Below, in pieces: positions 1 through 6,229 of a DNA stretch of 9,544 nt. The stretch is from contig CALLKA010000006.1 of assembly GCA_938008665.1 (NCBI GenBank), forward strand, positions 1 to 9,544, in the 5' to 3' direction. The position numbers and the translations under genes were made by a program. The stretch is from an uncultured Bacteroidota bacterium. Its GTDB lineage: Bacteria > Bacteroidota > Bacteroidia > Chitinophagales > Chitinophagaceae. Numbering within the stretch: the stretch's first letter is position 1; each line of letters opens with the position of its first letter. The notes under the pieces are model-generated. The model was not told the DNA's origin. It did no database searches and saw nothing but the letters and a program-made list of their open reading frames with translations.

Positions 1-48
1 ATCAAATACATACCCAAAGATAAATAGTTCTTTTGCCCAATTGAATAT

Positions 49-56
49 TATCTTTG
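49..56 (+). promoter_or_regulatory. Bacteroidota -7 promoter element of gltX
   Basis: TATCTTTG is an exact match to the TAnnTTTG -7 consensus used by the primary sigma factor of Bacteroidota. It ends 17 nt before the gltX ATG, so transcription would begin close to 61 and leave a leader of about a dozen bases. No good TTTG/TTG -33 element sits at the usual 17-23 bp distance; a TTTG at 32-35 is too close. Element seen directly, function inferred. Confidence 0.55.
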
Positions 57-73
57 TGTAAATAATTTATAGC

Positions 74-1609
74 ATGGATTCAAAGGTCAGAGTTAGGTTT
101 GCACCCTCTCCTACAGGCGGGTTACATATAGGCGGAGTAAGAACCGTTTTATTTAATTATTTATTTGCAAAACACCATGGTGGGGAGTTTATATTAAGAA
201 TTGAGGATACCGACCAATCTCGTTTCGTGCCTGGTGCAGAGCAATATATTATGGACACATTAGCCTGGTGCGGCTTATCCCCGGATGAAAGCCCTGCAGT
301 GGGTGGTGCCTATGCGCCCTATCGCCAAAGCGAACGCAAACAATTATATAAAAAATACGCAGACCAACTCATTGCAGATGGCTATGCTTATTATGCGTTT
401 GATACCCCTAGTGATTTGGAAAACAAAAGAAACGAAATCCCCAATTTCCAATACAATAAGGCACATCGCAAAGAAATGAAAAATTCAATTTCATTAAGCG
501 AAAATGAGGTGAATGATTTATTAAAAAATAACACCCCTTATGTAGTTAGAATTATTATGCCGGAACAAGAAACATTATCCTTTAATGATTTAATTCGCGG
601 TGAAGTTTCCTTTGATACAAGTACAGTTGATGATAAAGTTTTATTAAAAGCGGATGGTATGCCAACTTATCACTTAGCCGTGGTAGTGGATGATCATTTA
701 ATGAAAATTACACATGCTTTTCGTGGAGAAGAATGGCTCCCAAGTGCACCCGTGCATATTTTACTTTGGAAATATTTATTTGGCATAAATCATATGCCAC
801 AATGGGCACATTTGCCATTGATATTAAAACCAGAAGGACATGGAAAATTAAGCAAGCGTGATGGAGAAAGATTGGGCTTCCCCGTATTTGCTATGGATTG
901 GATGGACCCCAATACAAAAGAACAAACCATTGGATTTAAAGAAAGAGGATTCCTTCCTGAAGCATTAATCAATTTATTAGCTTTATTAGGATGGAATGAT
1001 GGTACGGATAAAGAAATTTTTAGCATCGACGAATTAATTGCGCAATTTTCACTAGAGCGTGTTCATAAAGGTGGTGCGAAATTTGATTACGAAAAAGCAA
1101 AATGGTTCAACCAAGAATGGATAAAGAAAACAAGCAATGATCAACTCGCTACATTAGTAAAACCATTTTATGATGATGCACAAATTGAAGTTCACGAGCC
1201 CGCCTATTTGGTAAAAGTAATTGGACTTATTAAAGACAGATGTCATTTACTAACTGATTTCATTACCCAAGGCAGTTTCTTTTTCAAAGCACCAACTGAG
1301 ATTGACACTGCGTCCATACTAACAAAATGGGAGGAGAAAAAGCAAGGCTTTTTTACCGCATTAACAGGCGATTATGAAGCAATGATCAGCAAGGGAGATA
1401 CACAACCCACAGCGGCTGATCTTGAAATACATTTTAAAGCCCTGGCTGCAACCCATGAAATAAAACCAGGCGACCTTATGTTGCCTTTTAGAATCATGTT
1501 AGTGGGTGGTAAATTTGGACCAGGTGTTTTTGAAATTATTCAAGCCATTGAATTAAAAGACGCGAAAGAAAGAATCGAGTACAGTTTGAAATTACTTTCC
1601 AATAAATAA
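74..1609 (+). CDS. gltX: Glutamyl-tRNA synthetase
   Basis: Class I aminoacyl-tRNA synthetase that charges tRNA-Glu with glutamate in the cytoplasm; 511 aa, slightly longer than the roughly 470-490 aa of many bacterial GluRS. The N-terminal Rossmann fold has the ATP-binding HIGH-type motif as HIGG (residues 18-21) within the PSPTGGLHIGG signature, followed by RIEDTDQSR. The KMSKS-type loop is KLSKR (258-262), followed by DGE. The C-terminal part (from about 340) is the helical anticodon-binding region. The Cys/His zinc site that E. coli GltX carries around residues 98-125 is absent here; the equivalent stretch (YYAFDTPSDLE) has no cysteine, as in many GluRS. The ATG at 74 is chosen because the protein then begins directly with the conserved VRVRFAPSPTG strand and a -7 element lies just upstream. 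Whether the enzyme also mischarges tRNA-Gln cannot be read from the sequence. Next gene starts 23 nt after the stop. Confidence 0.97.
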   Translation: MDSKVRVRFAPSPTGGLHIGGVRTVLFNYLFAKHHGGEFILRIEDTDQSRFVPGAEQYIMDTLAWCGLSPDESPAVGGAYAPYRQSERKQLYKKYADQLIADGYAYYAFDTPSDLENKRNEIPNFQYNKAHRKEMKNSISLSENEVNDLLKNNTPYVVRIIMPEQETLSFNDLIRGEVSFDTSTVDDKVLLKADGMPTYHLAVVVDDHLMKITHAFRGEEWLPSAPVHILLWKYLFGINHMPQWAHLPLILKPEGHGKLSKRDGERLGFPVFAMDWMDPNTKEQTIGFKERGFLPEALINLLALLGWNDGTDKEIFSIDELIAQFSLERVHKGGAKFDYEKAKWFNQEWIKKTSNDQLATLVKPFYDDAQIEVHEPAYLVKVIGLIKDRCHLLTDFITQGSFFFKAPTEIDTASILTKWEEKKQGFFTALTGDYEAMISKGDTQPTAADLEIHFKALAATHEIKPGDLMLPFRIMLVGGKFGPGVFEIIQAIELKDAKERIEYSLKLLSNK

Positions 1610-1618
1610 TGTAAATTG
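1585..1618 (+). promoter_or_regulatory. Possible weak promoter before the cobalamin-binding gene
   Basis: TTTG at 1585-1588 and TAAATTG at 1612-1618 are separated by 23 bp. The second box is one T short of TAnnTTTG and the first lies inside the end of gltX. It could start a transcript just before the ATG at 1633, but the 23-nt gap to gltX also allows simple read-through from gltX. Weak call. Confidence 0.22.
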
Positions 1619-1632
1619 TAGTAACACTTAAC

Positions 1633-2043
1633 ATGAGTAATGTGAAACCGATAAGAGTATTAGTCGCCAAAGTTGGATTAGACGGACATGACCGTGGCGC
1701 TAAAATTATTGCAACCGCTTTAAGAGATGCCGGGATGGAAGTTATTTATACAGGCCTACGCCAAAGTCCAGAAATGGTGGTTCAAGCAGCCTTACAGGAA
1801 GATGTGGACGCGATAGGCATTAGCATTTTATCAGGGGCACACATGACCGTTTTCCCAAAAGTTTATAATTTAATGCTGGAAAAAGGATTGACAAATGTAT
1901 TACTAACAGGTGGCGGAATTATACCTGAACAAGATAGTATTGTTTTAAGAGAGATGGGCATTGGTACCTTATTTGCACCTGGTACTAATACCACCGATAT
2001 CGCAACCTATATTCAAGATTGGGTAGCGAAACACAAAAAATAA
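1633..2043 (+). CDS. Stand-alone cobalamin (B12)-binding domain protein, methylmalonyl-CoA mutase small-subunit type
   Basis: A 136-aa protein that is nothing but the Rossmann-like B12-binding domain normally found at the C-terminus of methylmalonyl-CoA mutase, or as the small subunit of split acyl-CoA mutases (MCM, isobutyryl-CoA or 2-hydroxyisobutyryl-CoA mutase). The base-off/His-on signature D-x-H-x-x-G is intact (D17, H19, G22 in GLDGHDRGAK), so H19 should be the lower axial cobalt ligand. The following S-x-L (S64, L66 in GISILSGAH) and glycine turn (TGGG, 92-95) that cradle the dimethylbenzimidazole tail are also present. The domain cannot isomerise a substrate alone; it needs a TIM-barrel large subunit, which is not in this window. 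The enoyl-CoA hydratase gene follows after 28 nt, which fits acyl-CoA metabolism. Domain identity is sure; which mutase it serves is open. Confidence 0.9.
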   Translation: MSNVKPIRVLVAKVGLDGHDRGAKIIATALRDAGMEVIYTGLRQSPEMVVQAALQEDVDAIGISILSGAHMTVFPKVYNLMLEKGLTNVLLTGGGIIPEQDSIVLREMGIGTLFAPGTNTTDIATYIQDWVAKHKK

Positions 2044-2048
2044 GGTGC

Positions 2049-2071
2049 AATAAAAAATTAAATTTTTTATT
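2049..2071. repeat. Perfect all-AT palindrome abutting the hydratase start codon
   Basis: AATAAAAAAT (2049-2058), spacer TAA, ATTTTTTATT (2062-2071) form a perfect 10-bp inverted repeat made only of A and T. It fills most of the 28-nt gap between the cobalamin-binding gene and the hydratase and ends on the base before the ATG at 2072. In RNA it would be a weak hairpin with a U-run in its right arm, which could act as a partial terminator or affect access to the start codon. Chance in AT-rich spacer DNA is also possible. Confidence 0.55.
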
Positions 2072-2851
2072 ATGTCGTTCCAAACTTTGTTTACAAAATT
2101 AGAAGACCACACCTTAATCATAACCATTAATCGTCCCGATGTTTTAAATGCGTTGAACAAACAAGTCATTAATGATTTGGATGCGGTTATGGATCGCGTT
2201 TATAAATTTCCAGAAATAAAAAGCGTGGTTATCACCGGCGCAGGACTTAAAAGCTTCGTTGCTGGTGCAGATATAAAAGAATTTGAATCCTTAACAAAAG
2301 AGCAAGCAGTGGCTGTTGCAAAAAGAGGACAAGCCGTATTCTCAAAAATTGAGCATTGTCCAAAACCTGTGGTTGCTTGTGTCAATGGATTTGCATTGGG
2401 TGGTGGATGCGAATTAGCCATGAGTTGCCATTTTGTGATTGCATCGGAAAGCGCCACTTTTGGACAGCCTGAAGTAAACCTAGGGATCATGGTTGGCTAT
2501 GGTGGTTCGCAAAGATTAACCCAAAGAGTAGGCAAAGGCAGGGCCATGGAATTAATCATTACAGGTAAAACCATCAATGCCACACAAGCGATGAATTATG
2601 GATTAGCCAACTATGTGGTTCCGCAAAGCGAATTATTGGATAAGGCCTTTTCTATATTAAGGGTATGTCATCAAAAATCTCCGATTGCTGTGGGCAACTC
2701 CATTAAGGCCATTAATGCGGTATGGGATGAGCAAGTAAATGGTTATGATGTCGAAGCCGAATTATTTGGAGAATGCTTTGTCACCGATGATTGCAAAGAA
2801 GGAATTCAAGCATTTATTGATAAAAGGAAGCCTGTTTTCAAAGGTCATTAG
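2072..2851 (+). CDS. Enoyl-CoA hydratase / crotonase family protein
   Basis: A 259-aa single-domain crotonase, the usual length for short-chain enoyl-CoA hydratase, which adds water across the 2,3 double bond of trans-2-enoyl-CoA. The oxyanion-hole strand FVAGADIKEF (62-71) and the second signature FALGGGCELAMS (107-118) are intact. Both catalytic glutamates of true hydratases are present, E114 (GGCELA) and E134 (GQPEVNLG), with the 20-residue spacing seen between Glu144 and Glu164 of rat mitochondrial hydratase. GYGGSQRL (142-149) completes the family pattern. This argues for real hydratase activity rather than an isomerase or other crotonase branch, although chain-length preference cannot be told. 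Likely co-transcribed with the preceding cobalamin-binding gene. It may serve beta-oxidation, branched-chain amino acid breakdown or a butyryl/crotonyl-CoA route. Confidence 0.92.
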   Translation: MSFQTLFTKLEDHTLIITINRPDVLNALNKQVINDLDAVMDRVYKFPEIKSVVITGAGLKSFVAGADIKEFESLTKEQAVAVAKRGQAVFSKIEHCPKPVVACVNGFALGGGCELAMSCHFVIASESATFGQPEVNLGIMVGYGGSQRLTQRVGKGRAMELIITGKTINATQAMNYGLANYVVPQSELLDKAFSILRVCHQKSPIAVGNSIKAINAVWDEQVNGYDVEAELFGECFVTDDCKEGIQAFIDKRKPVFKGH

Positions 2852-2860
2852 CCCTTTTTT
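2840..2860 (+). terminator. Weak intrinsic terminator at the end of the hydratase gene
   Basis: AAAGG (2840-2844) pairs with CCTTT (2853-2857) around an 8-nt loop that contains the TAG stop codon, and the T-run continues to 2860. The stem is only 5 bp, so efficiency would be low. It is placed sensibly, since fumC next door has its own promoter. Confidence 0.3.
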
Positions 2861-2886
2861 ACACGAATTTAATAAGCCCAACTGAC

Positions 2887-2902
2887 GCAATTTTATAATT
2901 GC
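2887..2902. promoter_or_regulatory. Dyad inside the fumC promoter spacer
   Basis: GCAATT (2887-2892), TTAT, AATTGC (2897-2902) is a perfect 6-bp inverted repeat. It lies between where the -33 contact should be and the -7 box at 2908, the position of a classic repressor operator. No regulator can be assigned. Confidence 0.3.
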
Positions 2903-2907
2903 TGTAG

Positions 2908-2915
2908 TACCTTTG
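2908..2915 (+). promoter_or_regulatory. Bacteroidota -7 promoter element of fumC
   Basis: TACCTTTG matches TAnnTTTG exactly and ends 20 nt before the ATG at 2936. Its final G is the first base of an in-frame GTG (2915), so that GTG would lie upstream of the transcript start and cannot be the real start codon if this promoter is used. No clear -33 box is visible. Confidence 0.55.
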
Positions 2916-2935
2916 TGCTATCAAAATTTTACGAT

Positions 2936-4330
2936 ATGGAATACAGAATTGAGAAAGATACCATGGGCGAAGTAAAAGTACCTGTAAATGTATATTGGGG
3001 TGCTCAAACACAAAGAAGTATTGAAAATTTCAAAATAGCGCAAGACATTAACAGAATGCCGAAAGAAATTATTCGCGCATTTGCTTACTTAAAAAAAGCA
3101 GCAGCTTTAACCAACTGTGACGCTGGTGTTTTACCAAAAGAAAAATGTGATTTAATAGGACAAGTATGTGACGAAATATTAGCTGGTAAATTAGATGATC
3201 AATTTCCATTAGTCGTATGGCAAACAGGTAGTGGTACCCAAAGCAATATGAACATGAACGAAGTAATTGCTTATCGCGCGCATGTTATCAATGGTGGCAG
3301 CTTATTAGATCATGATAAATTTATACATCCTAATGACGATGTTAATAAATCACAATCTTCGAATGACACTTTCCCAACAGCCATGCATATTGCGGCTTAC
3401 CAAATTTTAAAAGAAATAACCATTCCAGGTATTACTACTTTAAAAAATACATTGGATGCAAAGAGTGCCGAATTCATGCATATTGTAAAAATTGGTCGTA
3501 CCCATTTTATGGATGCTACCCCTCTTACCTTAGGACAAGAAATTAGCGGATATGCAAGCCAATTAAAGCATGGCCTAAAAGCGATTGAAAATACATTAGC
3601 ACATTTAAGTGAATTAGCATTAGGTGGCACTGCCGTTGGAACTGGAATTAATACACCCAAAGGTTATTCAGAAAATGTAGCAAAGCATATTGCAACTTTA
3701 ACAGGCCTTCCTTTTATCACTGCTGAAAATAAATTTGAAGCACTCGCGGCACATGATGCCATTGTTGAATCACATGGCGCATTAAAAACAGTAGCCGTAA
3801 GCTTAATGAAAATTGCCAACGATGTTCGTATGCTTTCATCCGGACCAAGAAGTGGAATTGGCGAAATCTTTATTCCAGACAATGAACCTGGATCTTCTAT
3901 CATGCCAGGCAAAGTAAATCCTACCCAATCTGAAGCATTAACCATGATAGCGGCACAGGTAATGGGCAATGATGTTGCCATTAACATAGGTGGTTCCATG
4001 GGTCACTTTGAATTGAACGTATTTAAACCAGTCATGATTTATAATTTCCTACACAGTGCAAGATTAATTGGAGATGGCTGTATGAGTTTCAATGAGAAAT
4101 GCGCCATAGGTTTAGCACCTATCGAAGCTAATATCAATAAGCACGTGAACAATAGCTTAATGTTAGTGACTTCTTTAAATACCAAAATTGGATATTATAA
4201 GTCGGCAGAGATAGCGCAAAAAGCACATAAGGAAGGAACCACATTAAAAGAAATGGCGGTAAAATTAGGCTACGTTACGCCTGAAGAATTTGACGCATGG
4301 GTCATCCCTAAAGATATGGTCGGGTTGTAA
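2936..4330 (+). CDS. fumC: Fumarate hydratase class II
   Basis: Class II (iron-independent) fumarase of the TCA cycle, interconverting fumarate and L-malate as a cytoplasmic homotetramer. From the ATG at 2936 it has 464 aa, close to the 467 of E. coli FumC. Landmarks in that numbering: TGSGTQSNMNMNEV near 97-110, the B-site-like HPNDDVN at 131-137, SSNDTFPTAMH, the catalytic-base loop GRTHFMDATPLTLGQE with H190 (E. coli His188), and the superfamily signature GSSIMPGKVNPTQ with S320 in the place of E. coli Ser318. PGKVNPTQ favours fumarase over aspartase (PAKVNP) and over argininosuccinate or adenylosuccinate lyase. An upstream in-frame GTG at 2915 would add seven residues but overlaps the -7 box, so it is rejected. 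It is convergent with the amidohydrolase gene, and a large inverted repeat fills the gap between them. Confidence 0.97.
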   Translation: MEYRIEKDTMGEVKVPVNVYWGAQTQRSIENFKIAQDINRMPKEIIRAFAYLKKAAALTNCDAGVLPKEKCDLIGQVCDEILAGKLDDQFPLVVWQTGSGTQSNMNMNEVIAYRAHVINGGSLLDHDKFIHPNDDVNKSQSSNDTFPTAMHIAAYQILKEITIPGITTLKNTLDAKSAEFMHIVKIGRTHFMDATPLTLGQEISGYASQLKHGLKAIENTLAHLSELALGGTAVGTGINTPKGYSENVAKHIATLTGLPFITAENKFEALAAHDAIVESHGALKTVAVSLMKIANDVRMLSSGPRSGIGEIFIPDNEPGSSIMPGKVNPTQSEALTMIAAQVMGNDVAINIGGSMGHFELNVFKPVMIYNFLHSARLIGDGCMSFNEKCAIGLAPIEANINKHVNNSLMLVTSLNTKIGYYKSAEIAQKAHKEGTTLKEMAVKLGYVTPEEFDAWVIPKDMVGL

Positions 4331-4346
4331 TCATTAAGTTTTAGAG

Positions 4347-4520
4347 TTGAATATTGTATTTCACTCCTGAACTTTGAGCCATAGCGTAAAGAAATTTATA
4401 AATTCGAACGTTAAAAAAGTCTGCATGTCTGAGCACGAAGTGCGAGTTCAGACTTTTAGTTAGAATTTATAAATTTTAGCGTTAAATGGCGAGCAGAGAA
4501 GGATGAAATATAATATTCAA
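4347..4520. repeat. 174-bp long imperfect inverted repeat between convergent genes
   Basis: The two halves pair almost throughout: 4347-4363 with 4504-4520 (17 bp including one G-U), 4365-4368 with 4500-4503, 4372-4376 with 4494-4498 (one G-U), 4378-4382 (GCCAT) with 4486-4490, 4392-4405 with 4463-4476 (14 bp), and 4415-4423 with 4449-4457 (9 bp), about 54 pairs in all. The repeat leaves only 16 nt after the fumC stop and 9 nt before the amidohydrolase stop. Each half carries the perfect palindrome AATTTATAAATT (4393-4404 and 4464-4475). These start a 23-bp direct repeat (4393-4415 and 4464-4486, 20 of 23 identical), so the element is built of inverted and direct repeats at once. It codes for nothing I can recognise. 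It could be a terminator region, a REP- or MITE-like dispersed element, or a source of a long structured 3' end. Confidence 0.85.
4413..4457. terminator. Bidirectional intrinsic terminator core
   Basis: A-run plus GTCTG (4413-4423) faces CAGACTTTT (4449-4457), giving a 9-bp stem with an A-tract on one side and a T-tract on the other, so it can terminate both strands. Read on the - strand, the T-run after CAGAC is six long. Inside is a GC-richer hairpin, GCAC-GAA-GTGC (4433-4443). A second GTCTGA (4427-4432) can pair with the same TCAGAC (4448-4453), so two alternative stems compete. The position between the converging fumC and amidohydrolase genes is what a shared terminator would need. Confidence 0.7.
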
Positions 4521-4529
4521 ACCAAACTA

Positions 4530-6155
4530 TTAATAAACGCGCTCTCCATTCAAATAAGTACGCTTCACTTTTATTTGCAAAATACTATCCGCAGGCACAA
4601 TCATTAAATTTTTATCAAGGATAATAAAATCAGCTTTCTTCCCTATTTCCAAGGAACCTACTTGTTTTTCCATGCGGTTTGCTTTTGCGGCCCAAATGGT
4701 CATACCTCGAATGGTTTGCTCCCTTGTTAATGCATTTTCCATTTGAAAGCCACCTGCAGGAAAACCCTTACTATCCTGCCTTGCTACTGACGCTAAAAAT
4801 GTTTTAAATGGATTAATTTCTTCTACAGGAAAATCTGTTCCCAAAGGAAGCCATCCATTCTCATCTAACAATTGCTTGAAAGCATAACCTCCTTTTAATC
4901 TTTCCGCACCTAATCTATCTCCCGCCCAATACATATCACTGGTCGCGTGCGTTGGTTGTACCGAAGGCACAATACTATTCTCGCCAAACAAATGAAAATC
5001 GGAAGGATGAATAATTTGCGCATGTTCTATTCTCCAACGTTTGTCATTCTTTCCTTTTAAATATTTCGCATACACATTTAATATGGTACGGTTTGCACTA
5101 TCCCCAATCGCATGGGTACACATTTGAAAATCGGTATTAATTAATTGTGCAGCCAATGAATCAAAATGTGCTTGACTACTTAATAAAAAGCCCGACCAGT
5201 CAGCTTTGTCAGCATAGTGTTGTAACAAGCAAGCACCCCTACTTCCAAGTGCGCCATCACTATATACTTTGATTCCTTTCACTGACAAACGATCGGTGAC
5301 ATATCCGCCATCGGTATAATATTTTGAAAGATAGGATTCAGGTTTGTCACTCAGCATTACATACAAACGCATTTTTAAATCATTACTTTTTTGCAATGCA
5401 TCTACTTGATCAATATCAGCTGGACTTAACCCGCAATCTGTAATCGTCGTTAATCCTGTTGCAAAACAATTTTGCTGCGCGCTGATTAACCAATTTTTAT
5501 AATCCTCCTTGGTAACAGGGGGCATTATTTTATCAACCACACTTACTGCATTATCTACTAATAAGCCTGTTAACTTTCCGTCTTGCATTAAAAACTGTCC
5601 ACCTTCCATGGTTTGACCTGGCTTTACCCCTGCTAACTTTAATGCAAAGTCATTGGCAATACTTGCATGCCCATCTACTCTTTCTAATATTACTGGACGA
5701 TCAGGAAATAATTCATTTAACAACGCATTCGTAGGAAATTGTTTGCCTGGAAAACGATTCTGATCCCAGCCTCTTCCTTTGATCCAACCGGTTCCAGGAT
5801 GCTTAGCTGCAAAGTCTTTCACGCGAGCAATGGCCTCGGCCCATGTGGGCACAAACATTAAATCTACCGTGTAAAGCGATTGTCCATATCCTAAAAAATG
5901 CGCATGCGCATCAATAAAACCTGGGTAAACACTTGCGCCATTTGCATTGACAACGCTATCCGACTTATACGCTTTTAAGATATCATCATTATTTCCAATA
6001 GCAACAATTTTACCATCCTGAATGGCCATGGCTTCAGCGACACTAAATTCATTGTTCACTGTAAAAATTTGTGCATGATGCACAATTAAATCCACTCTTT
6101 GGTTAATACAGGAGCTAAATAAAAATACAATTGCAATGGCTAATAAATGTCGCAT
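4530..6155 (-). CDS. YtcJ-like amidohydrolase, predicted lipoprotein
   Basis: A 541-aa metal-dependent amidohydrolase of the YtcJ/amidohydrolase-3 type, whose members hydrolyse amide or ester bonds and whose substrates are mostly unknown. The N-terminus (MRHLLAIAIVFLFSSC) is a short signal peptide ending in a probable lipobox with C16 as the lipidated residue; the -3 position is Phe, which is less usual. After C16 there is no acidic run, so I see no Bacteroidota surface-export signal, and a periplasm-facing lipoprotein is the simplest reading. Metal-site landmarks: PGFIDAHAHF with H84 and H86, DGH at 161-163, GIKVYSDGALGSRGA (294-308), CTHAIGD with H348, RIEHAQ with H378, and PLGTDFPVE with D441. 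The C-terminal G-x-x-A-D-F-I-I-L-D strand closes the small beta-sandwich domain. The ATG at 6155 starts exactly at the signal peptide. The gene lies 72 nt downstream of the AraC-type regulator on the same strand, with a terminator-like hairpin between, and I see no clear promoter of its own. Confidence 0.92.
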   Translation of the reverse strand: MRHLLAIAIVFLFSSCINQRVDLIVHHAQIFTVNNEFSVAEAMAIQDGKIVAIGNNDDILKAYKSDSVVNANGASVYPGFIDAHAHFLGYGQSLYTVDLMFVPTWAEAIARVKDFAAKHPGTGWIKGRGWDQNRFPGKQFPTNALLNELFPDRPVILERVDGHASIANDFALKLAGVKPGQTMEGGQFLMQDGKLTGLLVDNAVSVVDKIMPPVTKEDYKNWLISAQQNCFATGLTTITDCGLSPADIDQVDALQKSNDLKMRLYVMLSDKPESYLSKYYTDGGYVTDRLSVKGIKVYSDGALGSRGACLLQHYADKADWSGFLLSSQAHFDSLAAQLINTDFQMCTHAIGDSANRTILNVYAKYLKGKNDKRWRIEHAQIIHPSDFHLFGENSIVPSVQPTHATSDMYWAGDRLGAERLKGGYAFKQLLDENGWLPLGTDFPVEEINPFKTFLASVARQDSKGFPAGGFQMENALTREQTIRGMTIWAAKANRMEKQVGSLEIGKKADFIILDKNLMIVPADSILQIKVKRTYLNGERVY

Positions 6156-6201
6156 AGAATAGTTTGTGAAATAAAAATAACTAAAATAAAAGGAAGAAAC
6201 T

Positions 6202-6229
6202 AAAAAATAGGATAAACGAAATCCTTATT
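6202..6229 (-). terminator. Intrinsic terminator overlapping the stop of the AraC-type gene
   Basis: On the - strand, bases complementary to 6221-6229 (AATAAGGAT) pair with the complement of 6208-6213 and flanking T bases (ATCCTATT) with one bulged A, around the 7-nt loop TTCGTTT. A run of six T follows (complement of 6202-6207). The TAA stop codon sits in the stem. It should reduce read-through from the regulator into the amidohydrolase gene. Confidence 0.5.

Noticed and set aside
2915..2935. Longer fumC start at GTG 2915
   Set aside because: The GTG shares its first base with the -7 box TACCTTTG, so it would lie before the transcript start; the ATG at 2936 also gives the normal fumarase length.
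4393..4487. Integron attC-like site within the long inverted repeat
   Set aside because: GTTAAAT at 4481-4487 fits the GTTRRRY core, but no RYYYAAC partner is found at the other end, and there is no integrase or gene cassette nearby.
4347..4520. CRISPR array or insertion sequence at the repeat-rich gap
   Set aside because: There are only two repeat copies, in both inverted and direct relation, without regular spacers, and no transposase or cas gene is present in the window.
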